The notes: a model not told the origin generated them from the letters alone. Shown: positions 23,429-33,177, counted from the stretch's first letter. The stretch is DNA of 64,000 nt from Hydrogenophaga sp. Root209 (GCF_001428625.1 NZ_LMIE01000032.1:115798-179797), one strand, 5' to 3'. Program-made: numbers and translations.

Positions 23429-24592
23429 ATGGCTGTTCAACAACTTGGGATCATCATGCACGGCGTCACCGGGCGCATGGGCATGAACCAGCACCTGATC
23501 CGCTCCATCTGCGCCATCCGCGCACAAGGCGGCGTGACGCTCTCCAACGGCGACCGGGTCATGCCCGACCCCATCCTGATCGGCCGCAACGCCGAGAAGA
23601 TGGAAGCGCTGGCCAAGACCCACAACATCGCGCGCTGGGGCACCGACCTCGACGCCGCGCTGGCCAACAAGAGCGACACCATCTTCTTCGACGCCGGCAC
23701 CACGCAGATGCGACCCACCCTGCTGGCCAAGGCGATCCGCGCCGGCAAGCACGTGTACTGCGAGAAGCCGATCGCCACCAACCTCAACGAGGCCGTGGAG
23801 ATCGCGCGCCTGGCAGAAAGCTCGGGCCTCAAGCACGGCGCCGTGCAGGACAAGCTGTTCCTGCCCGGTCTGCGCAAGCTCGACATGCTGCGCCGCGCCG
23901 GCTTCTTCGGCCGCATGCTCAGCGTGCGCCTGGAGTTCGGCTACTGGGTGTTCGAAGGCGACCTGCAGCCGATCCAGCGCCCCAGCTGGAACTACCGCAA
24001 GGAAGACGGCGGAGGCATGATCCTGGACATGATGTGCCACTGGCGCTACGTGCTGGACAACCTGTTCGGCGAAGTGAAGTCGGTCTCGTGCATCGGCACC
24101 ACGCACATCCCCACGCGCTGGGACGAAGCCGGCAAGCCTTACGAGTGCACCGCCGACGATGCGGCCTACGCCACCGCCGAACTGGTCGGCCACAACGGTG
24201 AGAACGTGATCGCGCAGCTCAACATGAGTTGGGCCACCCGCGTGAATCGCGACGACCTGGTGACCTTCCATGTCGACGGCACGCACGGCTCCGCTGTCGC
24301 CACGCTGACCGGTTGCAAGGCCCAAAGCCGCGTGAACACGCCGCGCCCGGTGTGGAACCCGGACGTCAAAAACACCATGGATTTCTCCGATCAGTGGCAG
24401 GACGTGCCGGACACGCAGGTGTACGACAACGGCTTCAAGATCCAGTGGGAACACTTCATCCGCCACGTGGTGGAGAACGAGCCCTACAAGTGGACTCTGC
24501 CCGAAGGCGCCAAGGGTGTGCAGCTGGTGGAAGCCGCGCTGGACAGCTGGAAGGAACGCCGCTGGGTCGACGTACCTCCACTGAAAGTTTGA
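23429..24592 (+). CDS. Gfo/Idh/MocA family oxidoreductase
   Basis: A 387-aa NAD(P)-dependent dehydrogenase. The N-terminal Rossmann region starts GIIMHGVTGRMGMNQHLIRS, the family signature is HVYCEKPIATNLNEAVEIA (residues about 110-128), and the substrate-domain segment GGGMILDMMCHWRYVLD carries the conserved Asp and His. These enzymes oxidise hydroxyl groups of sugars, inositols or sugar acids, or glycosides at C3. It is preceded by AGAAGGA and followed after 2 bp by the DUF993 gene, so both are surely co-transcribed. Exact substrate unknown. Confidence 0.9.
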   Translation: MAVQQLGIIMHGVTGRMGMNQHLIRSICAIRAQGGVTLSNGDRVMPDPILIGRNAEKMEALAKTHNIARWGTDLDAALANKSDTIFFDAGTTQMRPTLLAKAIRAGKHVYCEKPIATNLNEAVEIARLAESSGLKHGAVQDKLFLPGLRKLDMLRRAGFFGRMLSVRLEFGYWVFEGDLQPIQRPSWNYRKEDGGGMILDMMCHWRYVLDNLFGEVKSVSCIGTTHIPTRWDEAGKPYECTADDAAYATAELVGHNGENVIAQLNMSWATRVNRDDLVTFHVDGTHGSAVATLTGCKAQSRVNTPRPVWNPDVKNTMDFSDQWQDVPDTQVYDNGFKIQWEHFIRHVVENEPYKWTLPEGAKGVQLVEAALDSWKERRWVDVPPLKV

Positions 24593-24594
24593 AG

Positions 24595-25779
24595 ATGGCA
24601 CTGTCCCTGAAACTGCCCAACACCTCGGGCCAGGTCGAGGCCTACGCGCTGCGCGGCACCACCCCGGTGAAGCCCGCAGCGGGTGTGAAGTTCAACCGCA
24701 TCGCCTACTCGGCCGCCCACGTGGTGGCCGACCCGCTGGCCGCCATCGACCCCTGGTTGCAGTGCGCGGTGGACTGGGACGAAACCATCGCTTACCGCCA
24801 GCGGCTCTGGTCGCTCGGCCTGGGGGTCGCCGAGGCCATGGACACGGCCCAGCGCGGCATGGGCCTGGACTGGCCCACCTCGCTGGAGCTGATCGGCCGC
24901 TCGCTGGACGCCGCGAAAGACGTGCCCGGGGCGCTCGTGGCGTCCGGCTGCGGCACCGACCACCTGATGCTGGAGAACGTGAAGACGGTCGATGAAGTCA
25001 TCGCCGGCTACGAGGAACAGATGGCCGCGATCGAGAAACTCGGCGGCAAGCTGATCGTGATGGCCAGCCGTGCGCTGGCCCGCGTGGCGAAAAGCCCGGC
25101 CGACTACGAGCGCGTGTACGACCGCATCCTCAGCCAGGCGAAACAGCCGGTGGTGCTGCACTGGCTGGGCGACATGTTCGACCCCGCGCTCAAAGGCTAC
25201 TGGGGCAGCAACGATGTCGACCAGGCGATGGACACCGCGCTCGCCGTGATCGCGGCGCACCCGGACAAGGTGGACGGCATCAAGATCTCCCTGCTCGACA
25301 AGGACAAAGAGATCGCCATGCGCCGCCGCCTGCCGCCAGGCGTGCGCATGTACACCGGCGACGACTTCAACTACGCCGAACTCATCGCTGGCGATGGTGT
25401 CGGTAGCGAAGTCACGCATGGTCAGAGCGATGCGCTGCTGGGCATCTTCGACGCCATCGCACCGGCCGCCAGCGCTGCGCTGGGCGAGCTCGCGCAGGGC
25501 AATGTGCAGAAGTTCCACGACATCCTGGGCCCCACAGTGCCGCTGTCGCGCCACATCTTTGCCGCGCCCACGCGCTTCTACAAGACCGGTGTGGTCTTCA
25601 TGGCCTGGCTCAACGGCCACCAGAAGCACTTCACCATGGTCGGGGGCCAGCAAAGCACACGTTCGCTGCAGCACTTCGCCGAGCTGTTCCGCCTGGCCGA
25701 CGCGGCCAACCTGCTGGAGCAACCTGAGCTGGCGGTGCGGCGCATGGGCACGCTGGCCGCGTTGCATGGGGTGGAGTGA
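24595..25779 (+). CDS. DUF993 dihydrodipicolinate synthase-like protein
   Basis: A 394-aa protein that I place in the DUF993 group related to DapA-type class I aldolases, on the basis of segments such as LELIGRSLDAAKD, ASGCGTDHL, KQPVVLHWLGDMFDPALKGY and HPDKVDGIKISLLDKDKE; the lysine in DGIKIS is a plausible Schiff-base residue. In other genomes such genes occur beside MocA-type dehydrogenases and sugar isomerases, as here, but the reaction has not been assigned as far as I know. The ATG at 24595 follows the dehydrogenase stop by 2 bp and the TGA overlaps the next ATG. Confidence 0.78.
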   Translation: MALSLKLPNTSGQVEAYALRGTTPVKPAAGVKFNRIAYSAAHVVADPLAAIDPWLQCAVDWDETIAYRQRLWSLGLGVAEAMDTAQRGMGLDWPTSLELIGRSLDAAKDVPGALVASGCGTDHLMLENVKTVDEVIAGYEEQMAAIEKLGGKLIVMASRALARVAKSPADYERVYDRILSQAKQPVVLHWLGDMFDPALKGYWGSNDVDQAMDTALAVIAAHPDKVDGIKISLLDKDKEIAMRRRLPPGVRMYTGDDFNYAELIAGDGVGSEVTHGQSDALLGIFDAIAPAASAALGELAQGNVQKFHDILGPTVPLSRHIFAAPTRFYKTGVVFMAWLNGHQKHFTMVGGQQSTRSLQHFAELFRLADAANLLEQPELAVRRMGTLAALHGVE

Positions 25780-26657
25780 TGCGTGATTTCTCGCAAGACC
25801 ACCGCTGGCTCTCCATCAACACCGCCACGGTTCGCAAGAGCCGGGGCAAGGATCTGCCGCTGACCGACATCCTCGACGCCTGCGCGCGGCATGGCATCGG
25901 CGCCATCTCGCCCTGGCGTGATCAGGTCGCGGCCGTGGGACTGAAAACCATCTCGGCCCAGGTGAAGGCGCTGGGTCTGAAGCTCTCGGGCTATTGCCGC
26001 GGCGGCATGTTCCCGGCGGTGGACGCCGCTGGCCTGCAGGCCGCACGCGATGACAACCGCCGCGCCGTCGATGAGGCCTGCGAACTGAATGCGGCCTGCC
26101 TGGTGCTGGTGGTCGGCGCCCTGCCCGGCGCGCTGGCCGGTCAGGCCGCGCACAAGGACATTGCGCGCTCGCGCCAGCAGGTGAGCGACGGCATTGCCGA
26201 GCTGCTCGACTACGCGAAGGCCGCCGGCATGCCGCTGGCCATCGAGCCGCTGCACCCCATGTACGCGGCCGACCGCGCCTGCATCAACACCCTGGAACAG
26301 GCGCTCGACGTCTGCGACGCGCTTGACCCGGGCCAGACCGGCGCGCTCGGCGTGGCGGTGGACGTGTACCACGTGTGGTGGGACCCGAAGTTGCGGGCGC
26401 AGATCGAACGCGCGGGCCAAAGCCGCCTGCTCGCCTTTCACGTGTGCGACTGGCTCACCCCCACCACCGACCTGCTCAACGACCGCGGCATGATGGGCGA
26501 CGGCGTGATCGACATCCCGCGCATCCGCGGCTGGGTGGAAGCGCAGGGCTTCGCGGGCTTCAGCGAAGTGGAGATTTTTTCCACCGGCAACTGGTGGCAA
26601 CGCGATCACGACGAGGTGTTGACCACCTGCATCGAGCGGCACCGCAGCGCCGTGTGA
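25779..26657 (+). CDS. Sugar phosphate isomerase/epimerase (TIM barrel)
   Basis: A 292-aa xylose isomerase-like TIM-barrel protein. Metal-binding and active-site segments are visible: AIEPLHPMYAADRACINT (Glu), VAVDVYHVWWDPKL (Asp, His), FHVCDWLTP and GFSEVEIFSTGNWW (Glu). It is the second enzyme of this fold in the island, after the frameshifted gene at 20059. The ATG at 25779 overlaps the DUF993 stop by one base (TGATG). It ends convergently 10 bp from the MFS gene. Likely acts on a keto-sugar or keto-sugar acid produced by the neighbouring dehydrogenase; this is inference. Confidence 0.87.
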   Translation: MRDFSQDHRWLSINTATVRKSRGKDLPLTDILDACARHGIGAISPWRDQVAAVGLKTISAQVKALGLKLSGYCRGGMFPAVDAAGLQAARDDNRRAVDEACELNAACLVLVVGALPGALAGQAAHKDIARSRQQVSDGIAELLDYAKAAGMPLAIEPLHPMYAADRACINTLEQALDVCDALDPGQTGALGVAVDVYHVWWDPKLRAQIERAGQSRLLAFHVCDWLTPTTDLLNDRGMMGDGVIDIPRIRGWVEAQGFAGFSEVEIFSTGNWWQRDHDEVLTTCIERHRSAV

Positions 26658-26666
26658 AGCACGGCT

Positions 26667-27896
26667 TCAGGCGGTGCGCCGGCCCACGCCCAGCGCCGCC
26701 ACCACCGACAGCCCCAGAAACACGGCGCTGCCCACCAGCGTGGCAGCGAACCAGCCACGGTCCATGAACAGGCCGAACAACAAGGGCGCGGCGGCAAAGC
26801 CCACGTCCAGCCCGGAGTACACCGTGCCATAGACACGGCCGGTCGCACCCTTGGGCGTGGCGCGCTTGATCATCAGGTCGCGGCTGGGGCCACCCACGCC
26901 CACGGCAAAACCGGTGGCGGCCAACGCCACCAGCGTCCCGATGGAGCCCAGCCAACCGGTGGCGCACACCAGCAGCAGCACGGCACCCAGCGCCATGGCC
27001 CAGGCCACCACGTGGTCGCTGGAGAGCTGATGCTGGTGGCTGTACGCCGCCACGAAGCCGCCCACCAGCATGCCGAAGGCCGCGCACAGCATGTAGGCGC
27101 TGATGGTCAGCGTGGCCACTTCCATGCTCGTGCTGTGCATGGCCTTGAGGATGGACGGCGCAAAGCTCTGCACCACCGCCAGCGACATGGTGGAGAGCAG
27201 AAAGAAGGCAAAACACCACCACACCACCGGCAACCTCAGAAAGCCGAGATCACCCCCGCGCGGCGCGCCCGCCGCTTGCACCACCACCTCGGTGCGCAGC
27301 TTGTCGCGCTGCCAGAACATCACACCCAGGATCACGAGGTACAACAAGGCCGCCACCTGGTAGGCCACGCGCCAGTCGGCCCAGGCCGAGATGCCCACCA
27401 GCAGCGCGGGCGCCAGCGCCCAGCCCAGGTTGCCGGTGAGGCCGTGGGCGCTGAAGGCATGGCCCAGCCGGGGCGCCGACACGCGCTGGTTGAGGATGGT
27501 GAAGTCGCAGGGGTGCAAGGGCGCGTTGCCCGTGCCAGCCAGCACCGCCACCAGCATGAGGCCCGCGTAGCTGTTGGCCTGCGAGGCGGCCACGGCAGCC
27601 AGGAAGAACATGCCGATCGCCCCAAACAGCACCGGGCGCGCGCCGATGCGGTCCACCACAAACCCGGCCATGGCCTGGCCAATCCCGGAGATGACGAAGA
27701 ACACCGTCATGAGCAGGCCCACATCGGCAAACGAGAGGCCGAACTCGCGGATGAACACCGGGAACAGCGGCGCGAGCAGCAACTGCGAAAAATGCGAGGT
27801 GCCGTGGACGAGGCCCACCAGGCCGATGACGGCGGCGTCCTGTTTGAGCGGAATGGGATTGGCGGGCGCGGCAACGCGCAAGGTGGCGGTGTTCAT
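26667..27896 (-). CDS. MFS family transporter
   Basis: A 409-aa major facilitator with twelve hydrophobic segments. The intracellular loop 2-3 motif FVVDRIGARPVLFGAIG is the MFS signature A region, and a related motif occurs in the second half (GGPSRDLMIKRATPKG). The start at 27896 gives a short cytoplasmic N-terminus; an upstream in-frame extension would overlap the divergent araC gene. An AraC-type regulator is divergently transcribed 91 bp away, a frequent pairing in which the regulator controls the transporter. The substrate is unknown. Confidence 0.87.
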   Translation of the reverse strand: MNTATLRVAAPANPIPLKQDAAVIGLVGLVHGTSHFSQLLLAPLFPVFIREFGLSFADVGLLMTVFFVISGIGQAMAGFVVDRIGARPVLFGAIGMFFLAAVAASQANSYAGLMLVAVLAGTGNAPLHPCDFTILNQRVSAPRLGHAFSAHGLTGNLGWALAPALLVGISAWADWRVAYQVAALLYLVILGVMFWQRDKLRTEVVVQAAGAPRGGDLGFLRLPVVWWCFAFFLLSTMSLAVVQSFAPSILKAMHSTSMEVATLTISAYMLCAAFGMLVGGFVAAYSHQHQLSSDHVVAWAMALGAVLLLVCATGWLGSIGTLVALAATGFAVGVGGPSRDLMIKRATPKGATGRVYGTVYSGLDVGFAAAPLLFGLFMDRGWFAATLVGSAVFLGLSVVAALGVGRRTA

Positions 27897-27987
27897 GGAC
27901 ACGATGGTAGGGCGGGTGGAGAATGCGCAATCGCGACAGAACGACAAACATCGTCGAATGTCAGCCAACCCCAGCCGGGAGCCCACC

Positions 27988-28872
27988 ATGCGCCGCCCAT
28001 CCACCCACCGCCGGCTTCTGCCAACAACCGACACCGACCCGTATTGCCCCACGCCGGCGCATCCAGTGCGCTGCCGTGCGCGCCAGGTCGACAGCGACGA
28101 CCAGTTCGAACCGCACCACCATGCCTGGGGGCAATTGGCCTACTGCGCACGTGGGCTGCTGCAGGTGACGGTGGTCCACACCGACGCGGCTGACGAACAC
28201 TCGCCACTGGAGACCACCACCATCGTGCCGCCCTCGCGCGCGGTGTGGATCCCGCCGCTGGCGCGCCACGCGGTGACCATCGTGGAGTCGGCCCAGCTGC
28301 TCACTCTGTACATCGACGCCAGCGCCGTGCCAGCGCACTGGACGCGTTCGCGCGTGCTGGTGGTCTCGCCCCTGCTGCGCGAACTGGTGCATGCCCTGAA
28401 CCGGCCGCTTCGGCCGTCGGGCGAAGCCGGGCGCGCGCTGCACACCCTACTGTTTGACGAGATGGAGCACGCCGACACCCAGCCGCTGGGTGTGCCCATG
28501 CCGAGCGCCACGGGCGGCGATCGACGGCTGCGCAACCTGTGTGAAGCGGTGATGGAGGCCCCGGCCCAGCACGCCACGCTGGCAGCCTGGGCCACGCACG
28601 GCGGCGCCAGCGAGCGCACCCTGGCGCGGCTGTTTCGCGACGAACTGGGCACGAGCTTTCAGCGCTGGCGCCAGCAGGTGGTGCTGGCGCACGCCCTGCC
28701 CATGCTGGCGCGCGGTGTGTCGGTGGGGCGGGTGGCCGAAGCCAGTGGCTATGCGAGCGAGAGCGCGTTCTCGGCCATGTTCAAGTCGGCCATGGGCCTG
28801 CCGCCGACGCGTCTTCGCGAGCAGGCCAGGGCACAACCTCAGGCCGGCACGGCCTCTTCGACGCGGGCCTGA
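27988..28872 (+). CDS. AraC family transcriptional regulator
   Basis: A 294-aa protein with an N-terminal cupin-like sensing domain (QFEPHHHAWGQLAYCARG, then PSRAVWIPPLARHAVTI) and a C-terminal AraC DNA-binding domain (LAAWATHGGASERTLARLF, GRVAEASGYASESAFSAMF). The start at 27988 is chosen for the GGGAG Shine-Dalgarno seven bases upstream; ATG 27958 is a possible longer start. It is divergent from the MFS gene. Its 3' end overlaps the convergent DUF1631 gene by 34 bp. Confidence 0.87.
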   Translation: MRRPSTHRRLLPTTDTDPYCPTPAHPVRCRARQVDSDDQFEPHHHAWGQLAYCARGLLQVTVVHTDAADEHSPLETTTIVPPSRAVWIPPLARHAVTIVESAQLLTLYIDASAVPAHWTRSRVLVVSPLLRELVHALNRPLRPSGEAGRALHTLLFDEMEHADTQPLGVPMPSATGGDRRLRNLCEAVMEAPAQHATLAAWATHGGASERTLARLFRDELGTSFQRWRQQVVLAHALPMLARGVSVGRVAEASGYASESAFSAMFKSAMGLPPTRLREQARAQPQAGTASSTRA

Positions 28873-31316
28873 TCGGCCGCGATGGCCTCGATGGCCTTGC
28901 GCACCACGCTCTGACCGTCCACCGGGCGCAGCAGGCGGTTGGCAATCAGGCGTTCGCAGCTGCGTTTGGTCATGGAATGGGGGCGACCACCGCGGCTCAC
29001 GAACATGAAAAGCGTGCCGCGGTTGCTCGCCCAGATGAGCTGGGCACGCAGCCATTCGCGGTGCGAATACAGGTCGACCCAGTCGCCTTCGCGCAAGCCC
29101 GCCAGCACCGTGATGGCGTCGAACGGAATGCCCTCTTCGCTCTCCGCTTCATCCACGCTGGTCGCCTCCGCCGGCGTCACCTCGGGCACGCCCCGGTTCT
29201 CGGTGAGCTCGGAGAAATCGGTTGGCATGGTGTCTTCAAAACCCGCCGCCTCCAGCTCTTCGCGTCCCAGCCAGGGCTGGGCGGCCTTGCGCGGCTTGCG
29301 CTGCTCGGGTGTGGCCGGCAAGGTCTCGTCGAGCTCCATCGACATCGACGAGGTGTCCAGCGGAACCGGATTCGACGCGCTCGCGTCGGCCCGTGCGCGC
29401 GCGCGCCGCAGACCCAGCACCGGCTGATGCAGGCGCATGAGGGCGTCAAAGAAAGGTTTGGTTTCGTCGCGGGTCTTGCCCAGCGACTCCAGCCCGGCGT
29501 GCAGCGTGGCCAGCATGCCCGGCACCATTTCCAGCAACTGAGCCGGCAGGCGCAGCGTGACGTCCTTCTTGGTGCTCCACAACAGGTTGGAGACCACCTT
29601 GCGGTAGCCCCCGGGATCGACCTGACCCTTCTGCGCTTGAAGCTGGGCGGAGGCAATGGCCAGCGACCAGGGGCCGTAGAGAAAGTCGAGGATGAAGCCG
29701 GGCACGTTGTCCACATCGGGGCGCTGGCTCAGGTCCCACGCCACCTGGTCGGCCAGGGTCTGGCGCGCTTCGGCGTGGCGGATCGCCTGCAGGTTGTTGT
29801 CCTGCGCCGCCACGTCCTGGCGGTCCTGGCTTTCCCATTCCTGCAGCAGCTCGTCGAGCGCGATGGCAAAGGCCTGTGGATCTTCTGTCTCCAGCTCGTT
29901 GAGGGCGTTGAACGCCTGCTGCACCGGCTGGAAGAACTCGGCGAACTCGCTGGAGAATTCGTCGTTGTATTTGAAGCTGCGCTGCGCCACGCACTCCACC
30001 AGGCGGCGGGCCGGGTGCGCGTCTTCGCTGAAGAAGCGCGGATTGGCCATGGCCAGGCGCAGGAGCGAGGGCTCCAGCGCGACCACCGCTTCGCGCACCG
30101 GTGCCAGCAGCAGCGGGTCTTGGGCCACCTGGTTGACCAGCTTTCGCACCACGTCCAGGCCCATGGCCTGCGCCACGCGCTCGGCCTTCTGCTTGAGCTG
30201 CATGAGCACACGGGCGCGCTCGTGGGCCGCTGCGAAATCGCCCCAGGTCTTCTGGCTGAGCTGGGTGCCGATGTCCACCGCGCGCGCGGGCCGGTCGACC
30301 ACGGGCAGCGCCTTGTATTGCTCGCTGCGCCGCACCACCATCGACTCGTCAAGCGTGGGGATGGCGGCAAACGCCTCAATGGCCGCGAGTTCCTCGCTCA
30401 CCTGCTCGTAGTACTCGGGCGCGAGCGACTGTTCGTAGCGCTGCCCACCCTTCTCCAGGAAGTTGTGCAGGTACTGGTTGTCCACCGGTGTCTGCAAGCG
30501 CGCCAGTTGCGGCATGTCGGGCATGGAGTCGCCAAAATGCGCATCGCGCGTGCTGTCGCCGCGATAGTCCAGTGGCGCCGGGCCCGACGGGTTCCATTCG
30601 GTGGCGGCCGGGCCGGCGCCGCGCGCAGCCCGGGCTGCACTGGCCGCAGAGCGGGCCGCCGCGCCCGGGGCCTCGGCGATCAGCCGCACGCGGTAACCGG
30701 CTTCCTGCACGTTGGCGCGCTGCAGCACCAATGCCAGGCGGGCATACAAGCCCTTGAGTTCATGGCCGATGGTCTTGCCGCAATGGCGCAGCCACAGGGC
30801 GCGCATCTGCGAGTCCGGCTCGTCGAGCGACATCATCTCGCGCAGCGCCCGCACGAAAACCGCCGGGCGCAGCGGGTTCATGTCGGCCTGCACGGTCGAG
30901 AGCCCCTGCAGCGAACTCATGAGGGCATCGAGCACCTTGAGTTCCTGCTCCAGCGGCGGCAGCAGGCTTTGCAGCAGACGCGCGGATTCAATGGATTCGG
31001 TGACCGTGTCGTCTTCCACCAGCGAGAGGTAGGTGGATTCGCTCAGCAGCGAGGTGCGCGAGGACTGAGGGGCATCGGTGGGCACTGCAAACGCTTCACG
31101 CAGGCGCTGCGGGAAATCGGCCACCCAGCCTTCCTTTTCCTGGCGCATGCGCCACCAGGCGCTGGCCAGGCGGTCGCGCTGAGCGACTTCAAGGCACTGC
31201 TTTTCGGCCTCCTGCAGGCTCACCACCGCCGCGTCAAGACAGCGCCCCAGCATCGCGGGGGCGTCTTCAAGCGCCTCGGACAGGCACTGTTGCAGCAATC
31301 TGGGGGGTACCGTCAT
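28839..31316 (-). CDS. DUF1631 family protein
   Basis: An 825-aa, mostly helical, soluble protein that I recognise as DUF1631, a family common in beta- and gammaproteobacteria and of unknown function. Segments typical of it are RDRLASAWWRMRQEKEGW near the N-terminus, LSIVEDD-type YLSLVEDDTVTESIESARL, and the C-terminal GDWVDLYSHREWLRAQLIWA, which resembles a PilZ-like strand pattern. A low-complexity Ala/Arg linker lies near residue 220. It is alone on its strand here. Its last codons overlap the convergent araC gene. Confidence 0.8.
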   Translation of the reverse strand: MTVPPRLLQQCLSEALEDAPAMLGRCLDAAVVSLQEAEKQCLEVAQRDRLASAWWRMRQEKEGWVADFPQRLREAFAVPTDAPQSSRTSLLSESTYLSLVEDDTVTESIESARLLQSLLPPLEQELKVLDALMSSLQGLSTVQADMNPLRPAVFVRALREMMSLDEPDSQMRALWLRHCGKTIGHELKGLYARLALVLQRANVQEAGYRVRLIAEAPGAAARSAASAARAARGAGPAATEWNPSGPAPLDYRGDSTRDAHFGDSMPDMPQLARLQTPVDNQYLHNFLEKGGQRYEQSLAPEYYEQVSEELAAIEAFAAIPTLDESMVVRRSEQYKALPVVDRPARAVDIGTQLSQKTWGDFAAAHERARVLMQLKQKAERVAQAMGLDVVRKLVNQVAQDPLLLAPVREAVVALEPSLLRLAMANPRFFSEDAHPARRLVECVAQRSFKYNDEFSSEFAEFFQPVQQAFNALNELETEDPQAFAIALDELLQEWESQDRQDVAAQDNNLQAIRHAEARQTLADQVAWDLSQRPDVDNVPGFILDFLYGPWSLAIASAQLQAQKGQVDPGGYRKVVSNLLWSTKKDVTLRLPAQLLEMVPGMLATLHAGLESLGKTRDETKPFFDALMRLHQPVLGLRRARARADASASNPVPLDTSSMSMELDETLPATPEQRKPRKAAQPWLGREELEAAGFEDTMPTDFSELTENRGVPEVTPAEATSVDEAESEEGIPFDAITVLAGLREGDWVDLYSHREWLRAQLIWASNRGTLFMFVSRGGRPHSMTKRSCERLIANRLLRPVDGQSVVRKAIEAIAADQARVEEAVPA

Positions 31317-31539
31317 CGCCTGGTTGCGGCGCTCTGCCGCTGGGTCGGAGTGTGAAACACGTCACGGTTATACCTGCGCAAGCCACCGAGGGCACGACAC
31401 CGCTGAGATAAGGCAGATATCGGTCTCCGAACGGTCAACCGGTCCGCCGAATGGCCCCGGCGTCAAGACACTGTCACAACTGGCATGCAACATGCATGGG
31501 TGCTGTCCACACACGCGCAGGCTTCAGGGAAACACAACA

Positions 31540-31794
31540 ATGATGCAAACCATCCGGCGTTACGCCAAGACGAACATGGCATGGGAGGCCCTCTCACGAC
31601 CCGACGCCGTGGGCCGCCAGGCCCACACGCTGCTGCTCATGGCCAACGGCCGGCGTAGCGAGCAGGAGTTGTCCCTGCTGCTGGGCTCGGATGTGTCCGA
31701 ACTGGCCTATGGGTTGATGCAAAAGGGTTACCTGCAGAACACGGCGGCCGTGGTGCAGCCCGAGGCCGACGACGACGCGCTCGCTGGCGTCTGA
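31540..31794 (+). CDS. Hypothetical 84-aa protein
   Basis: A short gene not assigned to a family. The product reads MMQTIRRYAKTNMAWEALSR, followed by LLLMANGRRSEQELSLLLGSDV and an acidic C-terminus (EADDDALAGV). The middle looks like a small winged-helix or helix-turn-helix (GRRSEQELSLLLG, AYGLMQKGYL). A Shine-Dalgarno AGGGA lies ten bases upstream and codon use matches its neighbours. Two ATGs occur in tandem. The 223 bp upstream hold no other feature I can support. Confidence 0.6.
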   Translation: MMQTIRRYAKTNMAWEALSRPDAVGRQAHTLLLMANGRRSEQELSLLLGSDVSELAYGLMQKGYLQNTAAVVQPEADDDALAGV

Positions 31795-31811
31795 GCGGGC
31801 TCAGCCGCGGA

Positions 31812-33177
31812 TCACAGCCAGCGCTTGAGCAGGCCCATGATCTGGTCGAAACGCGGGCCATAGGGCGGGTAGAACAGATGCCCCATCGAGAAGCGCGACT
31901 GCACCAGAACAGGTTTTTGCTGGGTAAGGCGCAGGAAGCCGGTTTCACCGTGGTACGCGCCCCAGCCGCTCTCGCCCACGCCTCCGAAGGGCAGGTTCTC
32001 GTGGGCCACGTGCATGAGGGTGTCGTTCACGCTCACGCCGCCACTCACGGTGTTGTTCATCACCCGGTCGCGCGCGGCGGTGTCGGTGCCGAACCAGTAC
32101 AGCGCCAGCGGGCGCGCGGCGGCGTTGATGCGTTTGATGGCCTCATCCAGCGAGTCGTAGCTCAACACCGGAAGGATGGGGCCGAAGATTTCTTCGTCCA
32201 GCAGCCGAAGGCCCGGACCGGGGTTGAACACCAGGGTGGGGTTCATCTGGCGCGCGGTGGAGACTGCAGCCGCCGCGCCGGGTGGCGCCACGTCGACCAC
32301 ACGAGCGCCCTGCGCCGAGGCTTCACTCAGCAGGGCTTGCAAGCGGACATGGTGGCGGTCGCTCACGATGGCGGCGTAGTCGGGGTTGCCGGCGATGGTG
32401 GGAAACAGGCGCGCCACGGCGGCCGTGTAGGCGCGCTCGAAGGCGGCCTCCTGGCCGCGCGGCAGCAGCACGTAGTCGGGCGCGATGCAGGTCTGGCCAG
32501 CATTGAGCAGCTTGCCGTGCGCGATCTTCACGGCCGCCTCATCCAGATTGCAAGACGCATCCACAACGCAGGGCGATTTCCCGCCGAGTTCCAGCGTCGT
32601 GGGCGTGAGATTGACCGCGGCGGCCGCCGCCACCGTGGGCCACATCGGCGCCGCCGAGCACCACGCTGAATTCTTCTGCCGAGAAGGCGCCCTGCACCAG
32701 CGAGGCCATGAGGGCCGAGGTGTGGGGCGTGAGTTCACTGGGCTTGAGCATCACCCGGTTGCCCGCGGCCAGCGCTGTGGCGGCGGGCCCCAGCGTGAGC
32801 TGCAGCGGGTAGTTCCAGGGGCCGATGATGCCCACCACGCCGAGCGGCTGGCGCTGGATGTGCGCCCGGGCGGGCTTGAGGTACAGCGGCGTGGCCACGC
32901 GCCGGGTCTTCATCCAGTGCGGCAGTTCCTTGTGCAATTGGCCGATGGCCGCGCGCAGCACGAACAGGTCGGCCACCTCGGTGAGCTGGCGCGAGCGCAC
33001 GCCGAAGTCGGCTTGCACCGCGTCGGACAACGCAGCGCCGTGCGTGTCGATGAGTGCCTTCAGGCGGGACAGCCGCTCGCGGCGCAGCGCCAGCGGCACA
33101 TCGATCTTGGCGCGGCTGGCATGCTGCTGGGCGTCAAACAGCGCACGCAAGGGAAGGGTCGGGGGTATCTGGGTCAT
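31812..33177 (-). pseudogene. Coniferyl-type aldehyde dehydrogenase with internal deletion
   Basis: An NAD(P)-dependent aldehyde dehydrogenase of the CalB/coniferyl aldehyde class, now in two frames. The first part reads normally from MTQIPPTLPLRALFDAQQHA through VVGIIGPWNYPLQL to EEFSVVLGGADVA (about 32650). The second part resumes one frame over at AAAAAVNLTPTTLELGGKSP, with the catalytic cysteine in NAGQTCIAPDY and EEIFGPILPVL. Relatives have some 20-25 residues between these points, including the LPFDHLLFTGST cofactor-binding segment; that segment is missing. Deletion plus frame change should abolish activity. It could also be an assembly collapse in this GC-rich stretch. Confidence 0.82.

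Noticed and set aside
28977-31355. Open frame of 792 codons opposite the DUF1631 gene
   Set aside because: Same pattern of antisense shadow; the DUF1631 frame has recognisable family segments.
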